Source: Halotalea alkalilenta
GTDB taxonomy: Bacteria > Pseudomonadota > Gammaproteobacteria > Pseudomonadales > Halomonadaceae
Length of the DNA stretch: 64,000 bases
Direction of reading: 5' to 3'
Assembly (NCBI RefSeq): GCF_001648175.1
Contig: NZ_CP015243.1
Span: 992,001-1,056,000 of the forward strand
Position 1 is the stretch's first letter; each line of letters begins with the position of its first letter. A program made the position numbers and the translations under genes. Below the pieces are notes generated by a model. The model saw only the letters and a program-made list of their open reading frames with translations. It did not search any database and had not been told where the DNA came from. Positions 1-8,313 of the stretch are shown piece after piece.

Positions 1-2578
1 CGCGATTCGAATCTGGCTCGACCCGCATAGGCTCACCGCCCATGGGTTGACCACCGAGGACGTGGTTTCGGCGATCGAGGCCCAGAACAGCCAGATTTCC
101 GCCGGCGAGATCGGCGCTGCGCCGAGCGTCGAGGGCCAGGCGCTGAATGCGACGGTCACCGCGATGTCGCTTTTGCAGACCCCGGAGCAGTTCGAACGGA
201 TCGTGCTTTTGGCGCAGAGCGGCGGGGGCAGCGTAAGGCTCGGGGACGTGGCGCGGATCGAGCGGGGCGCGGAGGACTACCGCACCCGTACGCGGCTCAA
301 CGGCTATCCGGCCTCGGGGATCTCGATCCAGCTCAGCCCCGGCGCCAACGCCCTGGATACCGCGCTCGAAGTGAAGGCGACCCTCGAGCGGCTGAGAGGC
401 ACCTTCCCTGCCTCCTACAAAGTCGCCTATCCCCGCGATACGACACCGTTCATCGAGGTATCGATCCGTAACGTGTTCTCCACCTTGGTCGAGGCGATCC
501 TGCTGGTGACCGCGGTGATGTACCTCTTCCTGCAGAGTTGGCGTGCGACGCTGATACCGCTGCTCACCATCCCGGTCGTGCTGCTCGGTACCTTCGGTAT
601 CCTCGCGGTGGCGGGATTCACCATCAATACCCTGACCCTGTTCGGGCTGGTGCTGGCGATCGGCCTGCTGGTCGACGACGCCATCGTGGTGGTCGAGAAC
701 GTCGAGCGGCGGATGGAGGAGAACAGGCTCGAACCGCGCGAGGCGACGATTCGTTCGATGGGGGACATCACCGGGGCGTTGGTCGGTATCACCACCGTGC
801 TCAGCGCCGTGTTCCTGCCGATGGCCTGGTTCGGCGGTGCGACCGGGACCATCTACAAGCAGTTCTCGATCACTTTGGTCTCGGCGATGGCGCTCTCGCT
901 GTTCGTCGCGCTCAGCCTGACGCCGGCGCTCTGCGCGCTGCTGCTTCGTCGTGCACAGCCGCGCTCGCCGCGGTCGTTCTTCGGGCTATTCAACCGGATG
1001 GTCAAGGGCAGCGAGCGGGCCTATCAGCGCGGGCTGTTCAGGGTGCTGAGACGACCGCTTGCGATGCTTGCGATATTCACCGTGCTGGCGGCGGCGATGT
1101 TCCATCTGTACGGCAGACTGCCTACGGCCTTCCTCCCCGAAGAGGACCAGGGCATGGTGATGGTGCGCTATACCCTGCCGGAAGGCGCCACGCTCCAGGC
1201 CGCCGAGCGGGTCGCCGACGATCTCGCCGCCTACTTCCAGCGTGAAGAGGCGGAGAACCTCGATATCCTGCTGCTCGCCTCCGGACGCCATGGCTGGATA
1301 CGCGCGCAGAACGTCGGCCAGGCCTTCATCAGGTTGAAACCCTGGTCGGAGCGTCCGGGCTACCAGCGCTCCGCCCAGGCGATCATCGAGCGGGCCAGCC
1401 GGGCCTTCGCCGACTACACCGAAGCCAATGTGGTGGTGATGTCGCCAGCGCTGGTGAGCGGGCTGGGGCAATCCTCGGGGTTCGAATTCTGGCTCCAGGA
1501 CATCACCGCAACGGGCCAGCAAGCGTTGCAGACGGCGCAGCGATCGCTGATCGCGCGCGCCGGCGAGGACCCGCGTCTCACCAGGGTGCGTCTCGACGGG
1601 CTGGGGCACAGCCCGCAGCTGCAGGTGAATCTCGACCATGAGCTGATCAGCGTCCAGCAGATAGACGTCGACCAGGTCAACCAGACCATCGCGACCGCCT
1701 GGGGGGGACGCTACGTCAACGATTTCCTCGACCGTGGCCGGGTCAAACCGGTGTACGTCCAAGGTGACGCGCCCTTCCGCTCGGCCCAGGAGGACCTCGG
1801 CGAATGGCGCGTGCGCGGTGTGGGGGGCGAGATGCTGCCGCTTGCGCTGTTCGCCTCGAGTGAATGGACGCTGGGGCCGCAGATGCTGCAGCGCTTCAAC
1901 GGTATCCCCGCGGTGCAGATTCAAGGCGATGCCTCCAGCGGCGAAAGCTCCGGCACGGCGATGGCGCTGATCCAATCGATGGTCGATGAACTCGGCGACT
2001 ACCAGCTCGCCTGGAGCGGGCTGTCCTATCAGGAGCAGCAGGCGGGCAACCAGGCGCTGTTTTTGTACCTGGTCTCGATCGCCTTCATCTTCCTTTGCCT
2101 TGCGGCGCTCTACGAGAGCTGGTCGGTACCGGCCGCGGTGATGCTGGTGGTGCCGCTGGGCGTGCTGGGTGCGGTATCGGCGGCGAATCTGGCCGGGCTG
2201 GACAACGATGTGTACTTCCAGATCGCAGTGCTGACCACGATCGGGCTTGCGACCAGGAATGCGATCCTGATCGTCGAGTTCGTCAGTGCGGCTCGGCTCC
2301 AGGGCGCCTCCCTCGCCCATGCGACGCTGGAGGGGGCGAGGCGGCGCCTGCGGCCGATCGCGATGACCTCTCTGGCCTTCGTCGCGGGTGTCCTCCCGCT
2401 GGCCTTCGCCGTCGGTGCCGGGGCCGCTGGCCAGCGAGTGATCGGCATCAGCGTGATCGGCGGCGTGGTCACCGGCACGCTGCTGACGATCTTCTTCGTG
2501 CCGTTGTTCTACGCCGGGATGCTCACCCTGCGCCGGAACTTGGCCGCCCGTCGCAGAGCCGGTTCAGGACTCGATTAG
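1..2578 (+). CDS. RND efflux transporter, AcrB/MexB (HAE1) type, N-terminus missing
   Basis: Inner-membrane proton-driven drug/solvent exporter that would work with a periplasmic adaptor and outer-membrane channel outside the window. The frame is open to the left edge (first complete codon at 2) and starts in the periplasmic pore domain, matching AcrB from about residue 184, so roughly 180 residues are missing. The TM4 motif GLLVDDAIVVVENVER carries the proton-relay Asp pair, and RLRPIAMTSLAF keeps the R971/T978-equivalent residues. The K940 equivalent is Arg (GLATRNAILIVEF, codon 2255-2257). The stop codon region overlaps the convergent downstream gene by 15 bp. Family assignment is secure; substrate is unknown. 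Confidence 0.95.
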   Translation, partial: AIRIWLDPHRLTAHGLTTEDVVSAIEAQNSQISAGEIGAAPSVEGQALNATVTAMSLLQTPEQFERIVLLAQSGGGSVRLGDVARIERGAEDYRTRTRLNGYPASGISIQLSPGANALDTALEVKATLERLRGTFPASYKVAYPRDTTPFIEVSIRNVFSTLVEAILLVTAVMYLFLQSWRATLIPLLTIPVVLLGTFGILAVAGFTINTLTLFGLVLAIGLLVDDAIVVVENVERRMEENRLEPREATIRSMGDITGALVGITTVLSAVFLPMAWFGGATGTIYKQFSITLVSAMALSLFVALSLTPALCALLLRRAQPRSPRSFFGLFNRMVKGSERAYQRGLFRVLRRPLAMLAIFTVLAAAMFHLYGRLPTAFLPEEDQGMVMVRYTLPEGATLQAAERVADDLAAYFQREEAENLDILLLASGRHGWIRAQNVGQAFIRLKPWSERPGYQRSAQAIIERASRAFADYTEANVVVMSPALVSGLGQSSGFEFWLQDITATGQQALQTAQRSLIARAGEDPRLTRVRLDGLGHSPQLQVNLDHELISVQQIDVDQVNQTIATAWGGRYVNDFLDRGRVKPVYVQGDAPFRSAQEDLGEWRVRGVGGEMLPLALFASSEWTLGPQMLQRFNGIPAVQIQGDASSGESSGTAMALIQSMVDELGDYQLAWSGLSYQEQQAGNQALFLYLVSIAFIFLCLAALYESWSVPAAVMLVVPLGVLGAVSAANLAGLDNDVYFQIAVLTTIGLATRNAILIVEFVSAARLQGASLAHATLEGARRRLRPIAMTSLAFVAGVLPLAFAVGAGAAGQRVIGISVIGGVVTGTLLTIFFVPLFYAGMLTLRRNLAARRRAGSGLD

Positions 2579-3418
2579 CCGAGTCATGGCCTCGGGGCGG
2601 GATGAGGCGTCGTCGCGGATTTCCAGCTGCCGGGCGGCGAGCAGGCGATAGAACTCACCGTGGCGGCCGCCCAGCTGGTCGAGAGCGGCAAGATGCTTGC
2701 GTACCGTGCCGAGATCGTGACGGGCGATGGGCCCGGTGATCGCCTCCTCGAGGCTGCCTCGTTCGAGCGCGCCGAGGGTGCCGCGCAGCAGCGGCAGCAG
2801 GGCCGCCAGCGCGTCCTCTCGGCTGGCGCCCCAGCTGGCCCAGATCCGCGTCGCCTCATCGAGCAGCGCGAGCATGAACGGCGAGGCATAGCTGGCGGCG
2901 GCGTGGTAGCGGGCGCGGGCACCCGGCGGCAGGCGGTTGACTCGTCCGCCCAGGCGCTGGGCGATGGCTTCGAGCCGTGACAGCAGCGCCCCTTCGGCTT
3001 CGATCGTCAGGGTGCAGCCGGGGAGCGAGGCGATCGCCGTGTCGGGGTCGCTGAAACTCTGCATCGGGTGGAAGCCGCCGATCGCCGCGCCGGCGCGGGC
3101 GGCTTTGGCCAATACGCTGATCTCGGTGGCACCGCTGGCGTGCACCACCGCATTGCCGGGCCGCCAGTCGAGCGCCTCGACAGTGGCGGCGATGGCGTCG
3201 TCGGCGGCGGTGACGAAGACCAGCTCGCAGCGCTCGACCAGCGCCTGGGCCGGCAGCGCCTCGCAGTCGGGCAACCGTTCGGCGAGCGCCTGCGCACGCG
3301 CGTGGCTGCGCCCGGCGATGGCGGCGACATGCTCGCCGTTGCCGGCGAGCGCGCGTGAAAGCGCCGTGGCGAGACGCCCCGGGCCGATGAAGCCGATGGT
3401 GGCGTAGGTGCTGGACAT
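2564..3418 (-). CDS. DUF2520 / Rossmann-like NAD(P)-binding oxidoreductase
   Basis: About 284 aa. An N-terminal Rossmann motif (IGFIGPGRLATAL) is followed by a short-chain P5C-reductase-like fold and a helical DUF2520 C-terminal domain beginning near GGFHPMQSF and NRLPPGARARYHAAA. The family is annotated as a predicted dehydrogenase; no substrate is established. Start chosen at 3418 because AGGAAA lies a few bases upstream; 23 further codons are open upstream but have no comparable ribosome-binding site. It is convergent with the RND gene and divergent from the DUF2780 gene. Confidence 0.85.
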   Translation of the reverse strand: MSSTYATIGFIGPGRLATALSRALAGNGEHVAAIAGRSHARAQALAERLPDCEALPAQALVERCELVFVTAADDAIAATVEALDWRPGNAVVHASGATEISVLAKAARAGAAIGGFHPMQSFSDPDTAIASLPGCTLTIEAEGALLSRLEAIAQRLGGRVNRLPPGARARYHAAASYASPFMLALLDEATRIWASWGASREDALAALLPLLRGTLGALERGSLEEAITGPIARHDLGTVRKHLAALDQLGGRHGEFYRLLAARQLEIRDDASSRPEAMTRLIES

Positions 3419-3553
3419 GGTTTTTCCTGATCGAAAAATGTACTGATCGACGGCAATGCGGGACAGGAGCGTTCGATGATACGCCATCGCCGTGCGGCGT
3501 TGGCCGGCAATGCTATGCTGGGGCGGTGTTTAGATTCCCATCAGGATGTCTTC

Positions 3554-4171
3554 ATGAAGAAATGCGTCATCTCCCTCGCGCTCTGCAGCCTGCCGCTGAT
3601 CGGTTCGCAGGCCTTCGCTTTCAGTCTCAACGACGTCAACGAGGCGATGAATCGCGCCGACTCTGCGTCGCAGCAGGGTGCCAGCGCGCTCCAGCAGGGT
3701 AACCAGCGCTTCCAGCAACTGCAGCAAGGCTCCCAGCAGCAGGCGGCGCAGGTCGGCACCACCGAAGGCAACTTGAACGATGCAAGCCAGCTGGTGGACT
3801 CCCTCACCAGCCAGCTTGGTGTCAACCGCCAGCAGGCGATCGGCGGGGCCGCTGCGATGCTGGCCCAGGCCAAGGGCGCGCTCGGCGACAATCAGTTCAG
3901 CCAGCTTTCCAACCAGGCGCCTGGGATCGACGGCCTGCTGTCGAGCGCCAACGCCACCGGCGGTGGCTCGTTGCTTTCGCAGGTCACGAGCCTCGCCGGC
4001 GGACAAGGGCAGTCCCAGGGCGGCGATGGGATGGTCGATGCCGCCTTCAAAGCGCTTGGCATGGATAGCTCGATGACCAGCCAGTTCGCCCCGGTGATGC
4101 TGCAGTACTTCGGCGGGCAGGGCGTATCGAGCGGTCTGCTTTCGTCGCTGTCGAGTCTCTGGGGCGCCTGA
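3554..4171 (+). CDS. DUF2780 exported protein
   Basis: 205 aa. A typical Sec signal peptide (MKKCVISLALCSLPLIGSQ then AFA) is followed by a Gln-rich low-complexity segment (about residues 35-75, rich in QQG repeats). The C-terminal domain matches the VcgC/VcgE-like DUF2780 family (QLVDSLTSQLGVNRQQAIGGA, ending in small Gly/Ser-rich helices). Start chosen at 3554, with AGGA 8 nt upstream and the signal peptide beginning there. Periplasmic location is likely; function is unknown. It is single and monocistronic between divergent and convergent neighbours. Confidence 0.85.
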   Translation: MKKCVISLALCSLPLIGSQAFAFSLNDVNEAMNRADSASQQGASALQQGNQRFQQLQQGSQQQAAQVGTTEGNLNDASQLVDSLTSQLGVNRQQAIGGAAAMLAQAKGALGDNQFSQLSNQAPGIDGLLSSANATGGGSLLSQVTSLAGGQGQSQGGDGMVDAAFKALGMDSSMTSQFAPVMLQYFGGQGVSSGLLSSLSSLWGA

Positions 4172-4182
4172 GCGCTCGCTGC

Positions 4183-5280
4183 TCAGCCGGCTTCGATCAC
4201 CTCCGCCACCGCGCGGCCGAGGGTCTCGGTGCCGGCTTTGCCGCCGAGATCGCCGGTGAGCAGCGCCGGGTCGCCGCTGGCCAGCACCTGCTCGATCGCC
4301 TCGACCACGGCGGCGCCCGCCTCTGCATGGCCGAGGTGCTCGAGCATCATCGCGCCGCACCAGATCTGTCCGATCGGGTTGGCGATCCCACGTCCGGCGA
4401 TGTCCGGCGCAGAGCCGTGGACCGGCTCGAACAGCGAGGGGAATTGGCGTTCCGGGTTGATGTTGGCCGAGGGCGCGATGCCGATGGTGCCGGTGCAGGC
4501 GGGACCGAGGTCTGAAAGGATGTCGCCGAACAGGTTGCTCGCCACCACCACGTCGAACCAGTCGGGGTGGAGCACGAACTGGGCGGTGAGGATGTCGATG
4601 TGGAACTTGTCCACGCTGATCCCGGGATAATGCTTGGCCATCTCGACCACGCGCTCGTCCCAGTAGGGCATGGTGATCGAGATGCCGTTGGACTTGGTCG
4701 CCGAGGTCAGTTTCTTGCGCGGCCGGGTCTGGGCCAGCTCGAAGGCGAACTTGAGCACCCGGTCGATGCCGCGCCTGCTCATCACCGTCTCCTGCATTAC
4801 CAGCTCGCGCTCGGTGCCTTCGAACATCTTGCCGCCGATGCTCGAATACTCCCCTTCGGTGTTCTCGCGCACCACGTAGAAATCGATGTCGCCCGGCTCG
4901 CGGCCGGCCAGCGGTGCCTTGACTCCGGGCATCAGCCGGCAAGGGCGCAGGTTGACGTACTGGTCGAAGTGGCGGCGGAACTGGAGCAGCGATTCCCACA
5001 GCGAAACATGGTCGGGGACGACGTCAGGCCAGCCGACCGCGCCGAAGTAGATCGCATCCACTCCTTCGAGCTGGTCGCGCCAGTCCGCCGGCATCATCCG
5101 GCCATGGGTCTGCCAGTACTCGGCGCAGGCCCAGTCGAGGGTCTGCCACTGCCACTCGATGCCGAATCGCCGGCCGGCGGCCTCCATCGCGCGCACACCT
5201 TCCGGCATCACCTCTTTGCCGATGCCGTCGCCGGCGATCACTGCGATGCGTGGACGTTGGATGGGCATGATCTTGTTCAT
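4183..5280 (-). CDS. ttuC: Tartrate dehydrogenase/decarboxylase or D-malate dehydrogenase
   Basis: 365 aa, full length for the isocitrate/isopropylmalate dehydrogenase superfamily. Features of the tartrate/D-malate branch are an N-terminal VIAGDGIGKEV, substrate loop RENTEGEYSS, the Lys of SATKSNG, the metal-binding Asp region ASNLFGDILSDLG and the NAD-binding EPVHGSAPDIAG. It oxidises tartrate or D-malate with NAD+, giving oxaloglycolate/glycerate or pyruvate. ATG at 5280 overlaps the stop of the upstream dehalogenase-like gene as ATGA, with GAGGA just ahead, so the two genes are translationally coupled. The ttuC symbol rests on similarity; dmlA is an equally possible name. Confidence 0.9.
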   Translation of the reverse strand: MNKIMPIQRPRIAVIAGDGIGKEVMPEGVRAMEAAGRRFGIEWQWQTLDWACAEYWQTHGRMMPADWRDQLEGVDAIYFGAVGWPDVVPDHVSLWESLLQFRRHFDQYVNLRPCRLMPGVKAPLAGREPGDIDFYVVRENTEGEYSSIGGKMFEGTERELVMQETVMSRRGIDRVLKFAFELAQTRPRKKLTSATKSNGISITMPYWDERVVEMAKHYPGISVDKFHIDILTAQFVLHPDWFDVVVASNLFGDILSDLGPACTGTIGIAPSANINPERQFPSLFEPVHGSAPDIAGRGIANPIGQIWCGAMMLEHLGHAEAGAAVVEAIEQVLASGDPALLTGDLGGKAGTETLGRAVAEVIEAG

Positions 5281-6170
5281 GGAGTCCTCATGAAGTCGTG
5301 GAGTTCATCGAGCAGCCGGTCAGGCCGCTCCTCGGGGATGTAGTGACCGCAGTCCAGTGCCCGGCCTTCGACCCGCCGGGCGACCTTGCGCCACTCACGC
5401 ATTGGATCGAAGCAGCGCCCGACCGTGCCGTGGGCGCCCCACAGCACCTTGAGCGGCAGCTCGAGCCGTCGTCCCTGGTCGAGATCGAATCGGTCATGCT
5501 CGAGATCGATCGTCGCGCTGGCGCGGTAGTCCTCGCACATGCCGTGCACCGCGGCGGGATCCTCGAGCTGGGTGCGATAGCTCTCCAGCGCCTCGGGGGC
5601 GAAGACCGACAGCCCCGCGTGGCGGCCGCCCATCACGCCGTCGACCCAGGCGTGCGGGGCGGCCGAGATCAGCCGCTCCGGCAGCGGCGATGGCTGAATC
5701 AGCAAGAACCAATGGAAGTAGGCGGTGGCGAAGGCACGATCGGTGGCTTCGTACATCGCCAGGGTCGGCGCGATGTCGAGCAGCATCATCCGCTCGACCG
5801 CCTGGGGATGATCGAGAGCGAGGCGGTGGGCGACGCGCGCGCCCCGGTCATGGGCGCAGATCGAGTAGCGCTCGAAGCCGAGCCGGCGCATGACCTCATG
5901 CTGGTCGCGGGCCATCGCGCGCTTCGAGTAGTTGGCGTGATTCGGCATGCCGGGGGGCTTGGACGATGCGCCATAGCCGCGCAGGTCGGTGAGCACCACG
6001 GTGAAACGCTCGGCCAGCGGTGCACTGATCCGATGCCAGATTCGGTGGTTCTGCGGATGACCGTGGAGCAACAGTAGCGCCGGTCCGTCACCCTTGATCA
6101 GGCCGCTGATCCGCACCTCATCGATCGGGTCACCGACGTCGATCTCGAACGGCTTGAATCCCTCGAACAT
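5277..6170 (-). CDS. Haloacetate dehalogenase-like alpha/beta hydrolase
   Basis: 297 aa. The cap-domain alpha/beta hydrolase shows the fluoroacetate dehalogenase signature: oxyanion-region HGHPQNHRIW (36-45), LRGYGASSKP, nucleophile Asp108 within CAHDRGARVAHRL with the carboxylate-binding Arg109/Arg112 pair, cap HW at 153-154, and catalytic His276 in CGHYIPEERP. A nucleophilic Asp (not Ser) supports hydrolytic dehalogenation or an epoxide-hydrolase-like reaction. It is the first gene of a two-gene unit with the tartrate/malate dehydrogenase and is divergent from a LysR gene. The coupling suggests the product hydroxyacid feeds the dehydrogenase; that is inference. Confidence 0.85.
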   Translation of the reverse strand: MFEGFKPFEIDVGDPIDEVRISGLIKGDGPALLLLHGHPQNHRIWHRISAPLAERFTVVLTDLRGYGASSKPPGMPNHANYSKRAMARDQHEVMRRLGFERYSICAHDRGARVAHRLALDHPQAVERMMLLDIAPTLAMYEATDRAFATAYFHWFLLIQPSPLPERLISAAPHAWVDGVMGGRHAGLSVFAPEALESYRTQLEDPAAVHGMCEDYRASATIDLEHDRFDLDQGRRLELPLKVLWGAHGTVGRCFDPMREWRKVARRVEGRALDCGHYIPEERPDRLLDELHDFMRTP

Positions 6171-6235
6171 GGGCAGGCTCCCCGATCAATGATGGGAGTC
6201 GATTCTAGTCCTTGGAGAAAACGATACAATCAGGC

Positions 6236-6257
6236 TTGAGTTCAATTCATACTTGAA
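6236..6257. promoter_or_regulatory. Inverted repeats between divergent hydrolase and LysR genes
   Basis: The 93-bp divergent spacer holds TTGA-GT-TCAA (6236-6245), overlapping TTCAA-N7-TTGAA (6241-6257). Repeats of this size and location are typical LysR operators. Binding is not proven. Confidence 0.45.
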
Positions 6258-6263
6258 TACAGG

Positions 6264-7178
6264 TTGATAATCTTGCCCGTCATCGATGATCTCGCCTTCT
6301 TCCAGCGCCTCGCCCGTGCTGAGAGCATGACCGCCACCGCGCGTGATCTCGGCCTCTCGCTGGCCGCGGTGAGCAAGCGACTGGCCCAGCTCGAGCGCCG
6401 CCTCGGTGTGACCCTGATGCAGCGCTCGACCCGCAAGCTCAGCCTCACCGCCGAGGGGGAGCTCTACCTCGAGCGCGGCGCCTCGATCCTCGCCGAGCTG
6501 GCCGAGCTCGAAGGGGCGCTGAGCGACCCGCGGCAGAGCCTGCGCGGCTCGCTCAGGGTCAGCGCCACCTTCGGCTTCGGTCGTCGCCACATAGCGCCTT
6601 TGCTGTCGAGCTTCGCCCAGCGCCACCCCGAGCTCGAGCTACAGCTCGAACTGGGCAACTACCCGCCGAGCCTTGACGACGGTTTCGACCTGGTGATCCG
6701 GGTCGGGCCACCGCCGGATGCCCGGCTCGTTGCCCGCAGGCTGCTCGCCAACCGGCGCGTGCTGTGCGCCGCCCCGGCCTACCTCGAAGCCCATGGGGCC
6801 CCTGCTGATCTCGATGCGCTGGCCGCGCACCGCTGCATCGTGCTGCGCGAGAACTCGAGCGACCATGGGATCTGGCGCTTCATCGACCAGGACCGCGAGC
6901 GAGCGGTGCGCATCAAAGGCACGCTCTCGACCAACGACGGCGAGGTGGCGGTGGGTCTCGCCCTTGACGGTCATGGACTGCTGCTGCGCTCTTGGTGGGA
7001 TGTGCAGGCGCACCTGGCGCAGGGTCGATTGGTCGAGCTGCTGCCAGGGATCACCACGCCGAGCGCCGACTTCTACGCGGTCTACCGGCCGAGACGGCAT
7101 CCGTCGCGGCGGCTGGAGGCCCTGCTCGGCTGGCTGAGCGATGCGCTGCCCGCGCGAGTACCGACGTCTAGGGCGTAA
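6264..7178 (+). CDS. LysR family transcriptional regulator
   Basis: 304 aa. N-terminal winged HTH (FFQRLARAESMTATARDLGLSLAAVSKRLAQLERRLG, written here only as location residues 12-45) and a C-terminal substrate-binding domain (from about residue 90, GSLRVSATFGFG). It resembles the CrgA/DsdC-like subgroup with an SSWW-type late segment LLRSWWDV. No ATG fits; TTG at 6264 or TTG at 6273 (AGG 9 nt ahead) is the start. It is divergent from the dehalogenase/ttuC pair and is the obvious candidate regulator of it. Confidence 0.85.
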   Translation: MIILPVIDDLAFFQRLARAESMTATARDLGLSLAAVSKRLAQLERRLGVTLMQRSTRKLSLTAEGELYLERGASILAELAELEGALSDPRQSLRGSLRVSATFGFGRRHIAPLLSSFAQRHPELELQLELGNYPPSLDDGFDLVIRVGPPPDARLVARRLLANRRVLCAAPAYLEAHGAPADLDALAAHRCIVLRENSSDHGIWRFIDQDRERAVRIKGTLSTNDGEVAVGLALDGHGLLLRSWWDVQAHLAQGRLVELLPGITTPSADFYAVYRPRRHPSRRLEALLGWLSDALPARVPTSRA

Positions 7179-7261
7179 CGCATCCCGCGGGTAAGCGTTA
7201 ACACGCCCTGGTCACGGTGGAGTGCTATGGTTCAGTGACAGCAACCGATGGGGAGACCGCC

Positions 7262-8179
7262 ATGAACCAGAGCGAGGAGACCTTCTCCTGGCAATGGCAG
7301 GGGAAGTCAATGACGGTAGGGGTGACGCGCTGCGGCGCAGGCCCGACGCTTTTGATGCTGCCTGCGTTGTCGACTATCTCGACCCGTCACGAGATGCTCG
7401 CGCTGCAGCGCCTGCTCGGTGCCCGCTATGCCACCGTGGCGGTGGATTGGCCCGGCTTCGGCGAGCTGCCACGTCCGCGGATGCGCTGGACGCCGGATGT
7501 GCTCGGCGCCTTCGTCATCGCGCTGCTGGCGCACTACGCGCCGCGCTATGCGGTGGCCGCGGGGCACGGCGCGGGCTATCTGCTCGAGGCGCTGTCGCGC
7601 GAAGACGCCGTAGCGTTGAGCTCGGTCGAGGCGGCGGCGCTGCTGGCTCCGACCTGGCGAGGGCCGCTGCCGACCATGGCCAATTGCCCGCAGACCCGTC
7701 GTGACCGCCCGCTCTATCGTCGGCTGCGCCGGGCGGTCGATGCGCCGCTGCTCGGCCCGTTGCTCTACCGGCTGAACGTCTGTGGGCCGCTGGTGCGCAA
7801 GATGAGCACCGAGCACGTCTACGAAGACCCACACTGGCTCGATGATCCGCAGCGCATGGCGTCCAAGCGGGCGGTGCTCGAGGCCGAGAACGCCCGCTTC
7901 GCCTCGGTTCGCTTCGTCACCGGTGCGCTCGATCCGTTCATCTCCCGTGAAGCCTTCCTCGATGCGGCGAGCGCCGCGGGAATCCCGCTGCTGGCGCTGG
8001 TGCCGGAACTCGCGCCGAAGCGCTCCAAAGCCGAGATGCTCGCGCTCGGCACGCTCGACCGGGTCACCCTCGAGCTGCTCCCGCACGGTCGACTGGCGAG
8101 TCATGAGGAGTTTCCCGCCCAAGCGGCGCGGTGCATCGAGGAGTGGGGGCAGTTCTCATACGATCGACCGGGGGATTAG
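7262..8179 (+). CDS. Alpha/beta-fold hydrolase with altered nucleophile elbow
   Basis: 305 aa. Alpha/beta hydrolase core (TLLMLPALSTISTRHEM oxyanion strand, VAVDWPGFGELPRP, VRFVTGALDPFI for the acid strand, and a late His in LLPHGRLASHEEF). The nucleophile elbow reads GHGAG at residues 101-105, so the usual Ser/Asp/Cys at position 103 is Gly (codon 7568-7570). The protein may be non-catalytic or use another residue. Start set at 7262 with GGGGAG upstream; a longer frame from 7217 lacks a ribosome-binding site. It stands alone downstream of the LysR gene in the same direction. Confidence 0.75.
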   Translation: MNQSEETFSWQWQGKSMTVGVTRCGAGPTLLMLPALSTISTRHEMLALQRLLGARYATVAVDWPGFGELPRPRMRWTPDVLGAFVIALLAHYAPRYAVAAGHGAGYLLEALSREDAVALSSVEAAALLAPTWRGPLPTMANCPQTRRDRPLYRRLRRAVDAPLLGPLLYRLNVCGPLVRKMSTEHVYEDPHWLDDPQRMASKRAVLEAENARFASVRFVTGALDPFISREAFLDAASAAGIPLLALVPELAPKRSKAEMLALGTLDRVTLELLPHGRLASHEEFPAQAARCIEEWGQFSYDRPGD

Positions 8180-8226
8180 CGCAAAAATCGCGGGCATGAG
8201 ACTTTAGTCGCGCGCGACCCCTGTCC

Positions 8227-8277
8227 TATACTCGCCCCATTGTTGACTATGCGACGGCCGCTTTGGCGGCGGCCGTC
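8227..8277 (+). promoter_or_regulatory. Putative promoter and leader hairpin ahead of MFS gene
   Basis: A TATACT -10-like box at 8227-8232 is followed by a 9-bp perfect stem (GACGGCCGC at 8253-8261, GCGGCCGTC at 8269-8277, 7-nt loop) ending 37 nt before the MFS start. The -35 box is poor. The hairpin could be an attenuator, or the terminator of the upstream hydrolase gene although no real T-run follows. Confidence 0.45.
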
Positions 8278-8313
8278 TTGCGTCCGTGACCTACCTTGCT
8301 GAGCGGGACCTCG

